Source of the DNA: Gracilibacteraceae bacterium
Lineage (GTDB): Bacteria; Bacillota; Desulfitobacteriia; Desulfitobacteriales; Syntrophobotulaceae
Direction: 5' to 3'
NCBI GenBank assembly: GCA_031255985.1
Contig: JAIRRL010000059.1
Span: forward strand, 1-19,711
Length of the DNA stretch: 19,711 nt
The notes under the pieces: generated by a model
The model's database searches: none
Seen by the model: only the letters and a program-made list of their open reading frames with translations
Told to the model about the DNA's origin: nothing
Made by a program: the position numbers and the translations under genes
Shown here: positions 1 through 5,972 of the stretch, one piece after another
Position numbering within the stretch: position 1 is the first letter of the stretch
Layout: each line of letters begins with the position of its first letter

Positions 1-543
1 TTATTTGAACACGGGGAGTTCGGCCCGGCGGACACGGCGGCCACCGCCGCCCCGCTTTATTTTTTCGCTGTCGGCATTACCGCCCAGGCCGTTTTGCAGA
101 TTTTGCCGCGCGGATTTTACGCTATGCAAATCACATGGCTGCCGGTGCTGACCGGCACTCTGGCGATGGCGGCCACCGTCGCCTTCATGTTCCTCTTTAT
201 CGGCCCGCTGGGTCACAGCGGTCTGGCTTTGGCCACTTCTTTGGGTGTAATCCTCCAGGATTTGATCCTGTTTTTTATTCTGCGCCGAAAAACCGGCGGC
301 CTGGACGGCGGGAACATTCTGGCCGTCCTGATCAAAACCGCAGCCATTTCCGTTCTGATGGGCGCGGCGGTCTGGCAGTGGAGTACCGTCGCCACTGTTT
401 GGTGGGGAACGAGCAAAATGGGTTCCTGCGCGGTTTTGGCCAGCAGCGCCGTGATCGGTTTGCTGGTGTTCGCCGCTCTCGCGGATTTGCTCCGGATGCC
501 GGAACTGCGTTCCGCCCTGCAGATGCTTGGCCGCCGTTCCTGA
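1..543 (+). CDS. murJ: MurJ/MviN-type lipid II flippase, C-terminal part (5' end outside window)
   Basis: The reading frame is open from base 1 and stops with TGA at 541-543, giving the last 180 residues of a longer protein. MurJ is an inner-membrane MOP-superfamily flippase that moves lipid II across the membrane for peptidoglycan synthesis. The first visible residues (LFEHGEFGPADTAATAAPLY, then a helix and LPRGFYAMQITWLPVLTG) match the family region where a fluctuating helix is followed by the conserved R-x-FYA...T..P segment. Several further hydrophobic helices follow (about residues 47-70, 73-93, 105-122 and 140-160). An internal ATG at 94 is not the start, because family similarity begins at base 1. 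The protein ends shortly after its last helix, as usual. The alternative is another MOP exporter such as a polysaccharide flippase, but the FYA motif favours MurJ. Confidence 0.85.
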   Translation, partial: LFEHGEFGPADTAATAAPLYFFAVGITAQAVLQILPRGFYAMQITWLPVLTGTLAMAATVAFMFLFIGPLGHSGLALATSLGVILQDLILFFILRRKTGGLDGGNILAVLIKTAAISVLMGAAVWQWSTVATVWWGTSKMGSCAVLASSAVIGLLVFAALADLLRMPELRSALQMLGRRS

Positions 544-549
544 ACGCGC

Positions 550-581
550 GCCGCGCTGCGTCCCCCGCAGACACGCGCGGC
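550..581 (+). other. GC-rich hairpin just after murJ stop
   Basis: Arms GCCGCG-CTGCG (550-560) and CGCAG...CGCGGC (566-570 and 576-581) pair around a 5-nt loop, with a 5-nt bulge on the 3' side. It starts 7 nt after the murJ stop codon. No T-run follows, so it is at best a Rho-assisted terminator or an mRNA-end stabiliser, and it could be chance in GC-rich DNA. Confidence 0.35.
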
Positions 582-595
582 GGGAACAGGGCGCT

Positions 596-624
596 TTGAC
601 TGAAATACAGATTAATGGTATACT
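596..624 (+). promoter_or_regulatory. Sigma-A type promoter for the DUF975-like gene
   Basis: TTGACT (596-601) and TATACT (619-624) are separated by exactly 17 nt, close to the sigma-A consensus. Transcription would begin near 631. The downstream gene starts at 706, leaving a leader of about 75 nt. The last base of the -10 box is the first base of a perfect 16-bp inverted repeat, so a protein bound there would block this promoter. Confidence 0.7.
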
Positions 625-678
625 CTAAAGCGGACTGACGCCGCAACCCAAAATTCAAGCATGTCAGTCCGCTTTAGA
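624..678. promoter_or_regulatory. Perfect 16-bp inverted repeat (operator or leader hairpin)
   Basis: TCTAAAGCGGACTGAC (624-639) is repeated as its exact reverse complement GTCAGTCCGCTTTAGA (663-678), with a 23-nt spacer. The element overlaps the -10 box and start site and ends 6 nt before the ribosome binding site (688-693). RNA from the predicted start (about 631) would lack most of the first arm. It therefore fits a DNA operator, or a hairpin formed only in transcripts reading through from murJ. No T-run follows the second arm. Confidence 0.75.
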
Positions 679-705
679 TTTACGAGAAAGGAGATCGGCG
701 CCGTA

Positions 706-1500
706 ATGCTCCAGCTGAAACAAAAAAAACCCTTATCCAACGCCCAAATCAAGACCAAAGCAGCCCAAGCCTTCCGGGGCAATCTGTTCGGGCTGATGGG
801 CGCCTCTTTTTGCATTATCCTGGTGGTCTTCGCGGCTCTTTCTCTGCTGACCAAATTCACCGACGGCCAAATCGCCAACTCCATGCTGCAAACAGGAATA
901 AACGCCCTGGTCGTCATCGCCGTTTTTCCGCTCCAGCTCGGCCTGGTTCGCTATTGCTCGATTGTTTATCAGCGGGGAGGCGGCGCCTCCTGGCGGGAAT
1001 TGCTGCATTACTACCGGCGTTATTTCGCCAATACGGTGTTCATGGCCCTGGCCGTCGTGTTTATCGGTGTGGCGATTCAGCAATTAGCTCTCCTTATCGT
1101 CAATCTCACAGCCGATATGCTGGACAGGAATACCGCCCTCACTTTCAGCGTCGCTTTTCAACTGGGCATGATTTTTTATCTGATGCTACGCCTGTGCCCC
1201 AGCCCCTGGCTTTTTATCGAAGACCCCATGCGCAGCACCATCAGAATTCTCGAACACAGTTTCAATCTCACTAAGGGAAAAAATGGAAAAACTTTGCGCT
1301 TTTTCTGGTGGGCGCCGGCGGCTCTTGTTTTCGTCCTCGCGCTGGTGGGGCTTTTTTCAAGCGGGCAAAACATGATGGCCGCCAACGGCATTATCATAGT
1401 CGGCACCGTTTACTTCATCCCGCGTCTGCTGGTGGAAATGAGCGGCTATGTGATCAATATCCTGACGGTCGATAAACTCAGTCGCTCAAAGGAGGGCTGA
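706..1500 (+). CDS. DUF975-like integral membrane protein
   Basis: This 264-residue membrane protein has about six hydrophobic segments (near residues 28-48, 63-82, 108-134, 146-168, 203-220 and 226-245). Its overall pattern recalls the DUF975 family of Bacillota. There is a short N-terminal stretch of the type IK..A..A.RGN before the first helix, and a later RSTIRILEHSFNLTKGK segment before a WW-containing helix. The function of that family is unknown to me. An in-frame ATG exists at 661, but it has no ribosome binding site and sits inside the upstream inverted repeat. I chose ATG 706 because AAGGAG lies at 688-693, though the 12-nt spacing is a little long. The gene has its own promoter. 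Its last 23 bp overlap the 3' end of the convergent gene at 1478-1978. Family assignment is by pattern only. Confidence 0.7.
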   Translation: MLQLKQKKPLSNAQIKTKAAQAFRGNLFGLMGASFCIILVVFAALSLLTKFTDGQIANSMLQTGINALVVIAVFPLQLGLVRYCSIVYQRGGGASWRELLHYYRRYFANTVFMALAVVFIGVAIQQLALLIVNLTADMLDRNTALTFSVAFQLGMIFYLMLRLCPSPWLFIEDPMRSTIRILEHSFNLTKGKNGKTLRFFWWAPAALVFVLALVGLFSSGQNMMAANGIIIVGTVYFIPRLLVEMSGYVINILTVDKLSRSKEG

Positions 1501-1978
1501 TCGCGTCGCTTTCCACGCTGTAAACGCCGGTATCGTCTCCGATCCCATAAATTCCCAGAGAGTTAAACATAGAGCTGTTAATAAGCAAATAACCAAAAAC
1601 CAGGCCGAGCGCCAGCAAAACCACCGCCACCACGCGCACGCGCCTGTTCAGTTTGGCGATGCGGGGAGCGTCGTCCCAAATCGCTTCGTTTCTTTTGGCC
1701 ATATATTCCACAAAAAGAACCGGCCGAATCAGCAGCACAGCGCCGGAACCCAGATAAGTGGCCAGCGTCACCCAGACGTGTACCGGGGCGTCTAATTGGC
1801 GGGACAGGAAAAAAGCCGCCACCCAGGCCGCCACAAGACCGATCACCATGATTTCAAAAAATGTCAGCCCTTTTTTGCGCGCCGCTTCCGGCCGCGACCG
1901 TCTGCCGCCGCCGCTTGCGCCGCCGCCGGAACGGGCGCCGCTCTGTTGTTTTCTGTTTTTACGTCGTTTTTTACTCAT
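1478..1978 (-). CDS. Small three-helix membrane protein of unknown function
   Basis: This is a 166-residue protein that I do not recognise. The first 37 residues are strongly basic and low in complexity (SKKRRKNRKQQ, then Gly/Arg/Ser-rich), which predicts a cytoplasmic tail. Three hydrophobic segments follow at about 42-59, 68-90 and 113-133, with a charged loop between the second and third (EYMAKRNEAIWDDAPR). The C-terminus (residues 134-166) is polar and acidic. ATG is at 1976-1978. It starts 6 nt after the stop of the YhfC-like gene and has no obvious Shine-Dalgarno, so translation is probably coupled to that gene. The basic tail could bind nucleic acid or phospholipid, but this is a guess. 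Its 3' end overlaps the convergent DUF975-like gene by 23 bp. Confidence 0.65.
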   Translation of the reverse strand: MSKKRRKNRKQQSGARSGGGASGGGRRSRPEAARKKGLTFFEIMVIGLVAAWVAAFFLSRQLDAPVHVWVTLATYLGSGAVLLIRPVLFVEYMAKRNEAIWDDAPRIAKLNRRVRVVAVVLLALGLVFGYLLINSSMFNSLGIYGIGDDTGVYSVESDAISPPLSD

Positions 1979-1984
1979 ACATAC

Positions 1985-2770
1985 TCATTCAATTTCAAAT
2001 TTGATTTTGGGAGAGCGTTCTTTCTGCGCCTTGAGCAAATCCGGCCGGCACAGGCTCCAAGCCAGCGCCAGCGCGGCGAAAGCCGTCCCAAAGACTACGA
2101 TTTCCGCGAGCAGCAGATTGTTCACCCCCTGGATTTGCATAACGCCCTGCGGCAGTTCCGCGGCAACGCGCAGCAGCACCGCTCCCGCCAGCCACAGAGG
2201 GCGGCCGTGAGCGAACGCGTACCAGACGATCAGGGCAAACGCCGTCTGCAGGATGATCTCCGGCAGGCGATCCACGCTGCTCAACAAGAAATATATGGGT
2301 TCAACTTGCAAAATGCTTTGCAGGAAAGCTTCCGCTTCCGCGGGCGGCAGCTCCGCCGCGGCGGTGTTTACGGTGTTGCAATCGCGAATTTGGGCGATCA
2401 ATTGCAGACAGAGGACGACGGAAGCGCAGCCGCCGAAACCCAGTCCCACTGAAATCCCGACGCCGGGGCCGCGAAAAGTCTGCTGCAAGATCAGATAAGA
2501 AAAGAATTTGGATGATTCTTCCAATACGGCCGCGCACAGCGCCGCCGCCAAAATATAAATCGCGAGATTCTGAGCAAAGACAGGACTCAGAACCTTGCTC
2601 CGGATCAGCGGTTCCAACAGCAGCACCATCGCCACATAAGCCAACACGCCGAAAAAAGCCGCCGGAACATTCAGGCTGTATTTGCGCCAGCACAGGGCGG
2701 CCGCGGCGGGTAAAACGAGAGCGATCAGGGCGCCCCCCATCATCATCAGAAAATATTCACCGGGAATCAC
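1985..2770 (-). CDS. YhfC-like multi-helix membrane protein, probably inactive as a protease
   Basis: This is a 261-residue membrane protein with about seven hydrophobic segments. The N-terminal half resembles the YhfC family of predicted glutamic-type intramembrane proteases: helix, LCWRKYSLNVPAAFFG-type loop, helix ending in LLLEPLI, then a helix carrying Glu-Glu (LEESSK, residues 83-88). As I recall the family, EE-x2-R is followed by GxGHGGxEA. Here EE is kept, R is K, and the second motif reads GLGFGGCAS (109-117), so the His and the later Glu are missing. That suggests a catalytically dead relative or a different chemistry. The start is GTG at 2768-2770, supported by GGAGG six bases upstream; in-frame ATGs at residues 9-11 lack such support. 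It is probably co-transcribed with the small membrane protein downstream. Family assignment is moderate, from remembered motifs. Confidence 0.6.
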   Translation of the reverse strand: MIPGEYFLMMMGGALIALVLPAAAALCWRKYSLNVPAAFFGVLAYVAMVLLLEPLIRSKVLSPVFAQNLAIYILAAALCAAVLEESSKFFSYLILQQTFRGPGVGISVGLGFGGCASVVLCLQLIAQIRDCNTVNTAAAELPPAEAEAFLQSILQVEPIYFLLSSVDRLPEIILQTAFALIVWYAFAHGRPLWLAGAVLLRVAAELPQGVMQIQGVNNLLLAEIVVFGTAFAALALAWSLCRPDLLKAQKERSPKIKFEIE

Positions 2771-2798
2771 GCGGTTCCTCCATTATTGCACAAGACTG

Positions 2799-2837
2799 CC
2801 TGAGGCGGGGGGAGACAAAGTCGCCGCCGCCTTCAGG
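2799..2837 (-). other. Imperfect dyad in the leader of the YhfC-like gene
   Basis: CCTGAGGCGG (2799-2808) pairs with CCGCCTTCAGG (2827-2837) with one bulged base. It lies between the lldP terminator and the GTG start at 2770, and no T-run follows on the minus strand. It may be a leader structure or an operator. I found no convincing promoter for the YhfC-like gene in this gap. Confidence 0.3.
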
Positions 2838-2848
2838 CCGGTGATCAA

Positions 2849-2883
2849 AGAAAAAATCCGGCGCCCTGAAAAGACGCCGGATT
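2849..2883 (-). terminator. Intrinsic terminator of lldP
   Basis: On the minus strand AATCCGGCG and CGCCGGATT (plus coordinates 2875-2883 and 2855-2863) form a perfect 9-bp stem around an 11-nt loop, continuing directly into a T-run (TTTTTTCTTT). It begins 13 nt after the lldP stop codon. The position, stem and U-tract all match a Rho-independent terminator for lldP. Confidence 0.9.
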
Positions 2884-2895
2884 GGCGGCAGTGTT

Positions 2896-4896
2896 TTAGT
2901 CCGCTAAAGAACTGCCGATTTGTTTCAGCCGTGACTTGTTTGTAGCCAATAGATAGATGACAAAGAGATACCAAGCCGCGAGGATGACGATTCCGGCGAA
3001 GAACATGCCGCTCTTCAAAGTGGAATACAGGAAGATTGTACCGGCCGCGGACGGTATCAAGCAATAGTAGCAGAAGACAAGGAAGGTTCTGCGGATGACT
3101 ATGCCCTCCTTGCCCATAAAGCCCACGACGGCAGCCGCCGCCACGACGTTGTGCACGCAGATGACATTGCCGGCCGCGCCGCCCAGAGCCTGCAGACCCA
3201 CGATGGCCGCCGGCCAGTGGATATCGCCCATGACGGTGCCGGGCAGTCCTTCGGTACCCGCCACGATCAGGTTGGCGGTCGTGAATTGGAACAGAGAGAA
3301 GGTCATGTTACTGACCGTGTTGGAGCCGGCGACAAAGGCGCCGAGACCGCCGACAATCGGGGCGATGAAGGGCCAGATGCTGCCGCCCAGGGCGTAAGCC
3401 GCCTCCGCCAGCACATAGGGCATGGCCGTGTAATTAGCCTGTTGCGCCGCTGTGAAGTCCGGATGGGCGCCTTCAATCAAAGCGAGGATAGTGGGGTCAA
3501 AACCGCCGGCGGAATTGATGAACACCTGCACCATCGGCACGGTGAAGATCAGGGCCGTACTGGCGTCAACCATCGTCAGGGCCGATTTTTTCCAGGCCCG
3601 GCCGAAAGCGTCGCCTTTCATGCCGTGGAGGAAGAAGGTGATGCAGGCCACGACAATGAAAATCGTACCCGGTGAATACAATATCTCCCAGGTGGTTGCG
3701 ACATTGGCCACCGTCACCCCGTCCGGCAAAGTATAGGGCACGTTGATCGGCCCGATACGGTTGTTGTTCAGGAAAGCCTTAAAGGAAGGAACAAGGCGCG
3801 TGATCAAAATCAGGGCCACCACGCAAACGTAGGGCATCCAGGCCATGATGGTACTCATGCCGCCCGGTTTTTCCACGTATTCGATCGTGATGGTGCCTTT
3901 ACAGCCCGGATCCCATTTTTCCTCCGCCAGGAAGTCCCATGTCTTCTTGGGCATGAGGAAACCGGCCTGAGCGGCGAAGATCACTATGACCAAACCCGTC
4001 AGGGCGCCGAGCATGGAGGTCAGCTCCCAGTTCAGGTAGAAGTTGATCAGCAAATATGGAATCGTGAAGGCCAGGGCGCCGAAGAAGCAGAACGGCCAGA
4101 CGGCCAGCCCTTCCGAATAGGATTTTTTCTCGCCGAAACCCTTGGTCAGGAAGGCGACGAGCAGGAGGGGCAGACAGAAGCCGCCTACAAAATGCAGGAG
4201 CGCCGCGTAATGAGAAATATACCCCAGGAACTGGTCGAAGAAGACGGGGTTTTGCACCATGGAGACGACGCCTTCCGCGTTGGTGCTCTCTATCAGCACA
4301 TCGCCGCCGATCAGGCCCTCGCTGGCCAGTCTCTGCGAGTAAAGATGCACAGGCGAACCGTCGGAGAGACCGCCGCCCAAGCCGCCGCCGATACCGGTCC
4401 GGACCGGCGTAGCCACGGCGCCGAAGGTCACAGGCGTACTCTGGATGATCATGCCGGAGATAACCGCCGCGAACGCCGGAAAGCCAAGACCGAGCATAAG
4501 CGGACAGGACACGGCCGCCGGCGTGCCGAAGCCGGAAGATCCTTCAATGAAGGAACCGAACAGCCAGGCCACGATGATAACCTGGATGCGGCGGTCTTTG
4601 GTGATATTGGTCAGACTCTGGCGGATCTGGTGCAGGCCGCCGCTCTCCATGATCGTGTTCAGAACGAGAATTGAACCGAAGATGATGTAGAGCAGCGTGA
4701 TTGCCGTAATCAGACCCTTGACCGTGCCGCCGACGATTTCCATTACCGGCAGTTTCCAAACAAATAAGGCAATAATTAGAACTGTGACGTAGGAGATGGG
4801 CATGGCGCGGCTGGCCGGCCATTTCAACCCGACAAGGAAGACGGCGACCACGATAATAGGTAAGAGTGCTAAAAATCCATAAACAACGATATTCAT
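2896..4896 (-). CDS. lldP: L-lactate permease family transporter
   Basis: This 666-residue, many-helix membrane protein of the LctP/LldP family would import L-lactate (possibly D-lactate or glycolate) with protons. Diagnostic stretches are GSFIEGSSGFGTPAA (about 114-128) with the following STPVTFGAVATP loop, and near the C-terminus GSNTVSNMTFS and a GGAAGNVICVHNVVA segment. It is longer than the roughly 550-residue Escherichia coli protein, owing partly to extended loops in the second half. An upstream in-frame ATG at 4909-4911 exists. ATG 4894-4896 is preferred because the codons between the two encode the Shine-Dalgarno GGAGGA (4903-4908), six bases before it, and the resulting MNIVVYGF N-terminus is hydrophobic. 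It is monocistronic: own promoter at 4997-5025 and strong terminator at 2849-2883. It is divergent from the sirtuin gene. Confidence 0.9.
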   Translation of the reverse strand: MNIVVYGFLALLPIIVVAVFLVGLKWPASRAMPISYVTVLIIALFVWKLPVMEIVGGTVKGLITAITLLYIIFGSILVLNTIMESGGLHQIRQSLTNITKDRRIQVIIVAWLFGSFIEGSSGFGTPAAVSCPLMLGLGFPAFAAVISGMIIQSTPVTFGAVATPVRTGIGGGLGGGLSDGSPVHLYSQRLASEGLIGGDVLIESTNAEGVVSMVQNPVFFDQFLGYISHYAALLHFVGGFCLPLLLVAFLTKGFGEKKSYSEGLAVWPFCFFGALAFTIPYLLINFYLNWELTSMLGALTGLVIVIFAAQAGFLMPKKTWDFLAEEKWDPGCKGTITIEYVEKPGGMSTIMAWMPYVCVVALILITRLVPSFKAFLNNNRIGPINVPYTLPDGVTVANVATTWEILYSPGTIFIVVACITFFLHGMKGDAFGRAWKKSALTMVDASTALIFTVPMVQVFINSAGGFDPTILALIEGAHPDFTAAQQANYTAMPYVLAEAAYALGGSIWPFIAPIVGGLGAFVAGSNTVSNMTFSLFQFTTANLIVAGTEGLPGTVMGDIHWPAAIVGLQALGGAAGNVICVHNVVAAAAVVGFMGKEGIVIRRTFLVFCYYCLIPSAAGTIFLYSTLKSGMFFAGIVILAAWYLFVIYLLATNKSRLKQIGSSLAD

Positions 4897-4996
4897 AGAC
4901 GTTCCTCCCATCAGTATTCATGCGTCAGTAAAACGGAAGCAAAATTCCCCCCTTTTTTACTTATTTGGCTTTTGATTCATTTCTCACGGCAAAAAC

Positions 4997-5025
4997 AGTA
5001 TAACATCATTCCCCTTTGAATTCAA
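4997..5025 (-). promoter_or_regulatory. Sigma-A type promoter of lldP
   Basis: On the minus strand TTGAAT (plus 5020-5025) and TATACT (4997-5002) are spaced by 17 nt. Transcription would start near 4990, giving a leader of roughly 95 nt that contains an A6-G6 run (4947-4958). It is the only good promoter match found in this spacer in this orientation. Confidence 0.65.
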
Positions 5026-5055
5026 TCTAAAATTTTCGGAAGATTACCAAATATA

Positions 5056-5090
5056 TCGACTTCATGCGCGCAATTTCGACATTAATCGAC
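5056..5090. promoter_or_regulatory. Three phased TCGAC boxes upstream of lldP promoter
   Basis: TCGAC occurs at 5056-5060, 5076-5080 and 5086-5090, each after an A/T-rich stretch (ATATA, CAATT, ATTAA). The steps of 20 and 10 bp place all three on one face of the helix, about 30-65 bp upstream of the lldP -35 box. This is where an activator would bind. No regulator gene is present in the window, so function is speculative. Confidence 0.35.
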
Positions 5091-5096
5091 ACGCGG

Positions 5097-5148
5097 GACG
5101 CCGAAGGCGGAGTCCCCTACGGTTGCGGGGACTGAGGTCGCCGAAGCA
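5097..5148. repeat. Hairpin with flanking CGCCGAAG-type direct repeat
   Basis: AGTCCCC (5111-5117) and GGGGACT (5127-5133) form a perfect 7-bp stem with a 9-nt loop. It is flanked by CGCCGAAG at 5099-5106 and again at 5139-5146. The element lies just upstream of the sirtuin promoter. It could be a small intergenic palindromic repeat or a regulatory site; I did not see another copy in the window. Confidence 0.35.
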
Positions 5149-5154
5149 TTTTTG

Positions 5155-5183
5155 TTGTTTGTTGCGGCGGCCTGTGCTATACT
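5155..5183 (+). promoter_or_regulatory. Extended -10 promoter of the sirtuin gene
   Basis: TATACT (5178-5183) is preceded by TG at 5175-5176, the extended -10 motif, and by TTGTTT (5155-5160) at 17-nt spacing. The predicted start near 5190 lies only about 13 nt before the TTG start codon, so the mRNA would have a very short leader. This promoter argues against the in-frame ATG at 5152 as a start. Confidence 0.6.
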
Positions 5184-5202
5184 GAAAAAAGGGGTGTTTA
5201 AA

Positions 5203-5940
5203 TTGTATGAGGATTTGAAAAAAATCATTGCCGAAAGTCAGAATATCGTCTTTTTTGGCGGAGCGGGCGTCTCCACTGAAAGCGGTATCCCTGATTTCCG
5301 CTCGGAGAACGGGCTGTATCACGCCAAGTCGAAATACGGCCGCTCGCCGGAGGACATGTTAAGCCATTCTTTTTATGTAGCGCAGCCGGATATTTTTTTC
5401 ACCTATTATAAGGAAAACCTGGTCTTCGCCGCGGAACCGAACGCGGCCCATATCGCGCTGGCCCGACTGGAGGAGATGGGCAAGCTCAAAGCGGTAATCA
5501 CGCAGAATATCGACGGCCTGCACCAGAAAGCGGGCAGCAAAAATGTTTTTGAGCTGCACGGTTCCATAGCGCGGAATTACTGCGAAAAATGCCGCGCCTC
5601 ATATGATGTGGACTATATTCTTTCGCCTGAGGCTTGCGGCGGCCCGGACGGCGTCGTCCCGCGCTGCGCCCAATGCGGCGGCGTCGTCAAGCCGGACGTG
5701 GTGCTTTATGAGGAATCTCTAGACGGCGACGTGCTGCGCGAGGCGATCGCGGCGATCGAAAATGCCGAAACCATGATCGTCGGCGGCACATCACTGGTGG
5801 TTCATCCCGCGGCGGGGCTGCTGAATTATTTCAGCGGCAAAAACCTCGTCTTGATAAACAAATCCTCCACTCCTTACGACCGGCGGGCCAATTTGGTCGT
5901 CAACGCCGCCATCGGCGAAGTGCTGGCCGCCGTCGTCTGA
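5203..5940 (+). CDS. cobB: Sirtuin: NAD-dependent protein deacylase
   Basis: This is a 245-residue cytoplasmic sirtuin. The Rossmann NAD-binding motif GGAGVSTESGIPDFR is at 19-33, and TQNIDGLHQKAG (100-111) carries the ribose-binding and catalytic-loop residues. The catalytic His is H119 in ELHGS. The structural zinc is held by C127, C130, C155 and C158, and GTSLVVHPAAGL (195-206) completes the NAD site. All key residues are present, so the enzyme should be active. Sirtuins remove acyl groups from lysines, classically activating acetyl-CoA synthetase, and release nicotinamide and O-acetyl-ADP-ribose. I place the start at TTG 5203, after an AAGGGGTG ribosome binding site. GTG 5194 is possible; ATG 5152 lies upstream of the promoter. 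The length is typical for bacterial sirtuins. It is divergent from lldP and convergent with the thiF-like gene. Confidence 0.9.
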   Translation: MYEDLKKIIAESQNIVFFGGAGVSTESGIPDFRSENGLYHAKSKYGRSPEDMLSHSFYVAQPDIFFTYYKENLVFAAEPNAAHIALARLEEMGKLKAVITQNIDGLHQKAGSKNVFELHGSIARNYCEKCRASYDVDYILSPEACGGPDGVVPRCAQCGGVVKPDVVLYEESLDGDVLREAIAAIENAETMIVGGTSLVVHPAAGLLNYFSGKNLVLINKSSTPYDRRANLVVNAAIGEVLAAVV

Positions 5941-5947
5941 AGACGGC
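5929..5947. other. Hairpin across sirtuin stop codon, possible two-way terminator
   Basis: GCCGTC (5929-5934) and GACGGC (5942-5947) form a 6-bp stem whose loop contains the sirtuin stop codon. It lies in the 32-bp gap between two convergent genes (5940/5973). There is no T-run on either strand, so classical intrinsic termination is not supported. No better terminator was found for the hydrogenase operon. Confidence 0.25.
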
Positions 5948-5972
5948 CGGCGCCGGTTTCCCCGCCTACGGC

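Noticed and set aside
4947..4958. C6T6 run as a phase-variable tract
   Set aside because: The run is short and lies in the untranslated leader of lldP, away from the promoter spacer, so nothing suggests it acts as a switch.
5152..5202. ATG at 5152 as the sirtuin start
   Set aside because: This would place the start upstream of an extended -10 promoter and add a hydrophobic stretch not expected in a sirtuin. TTG 5203 has a ribosome binding site at the right distance.
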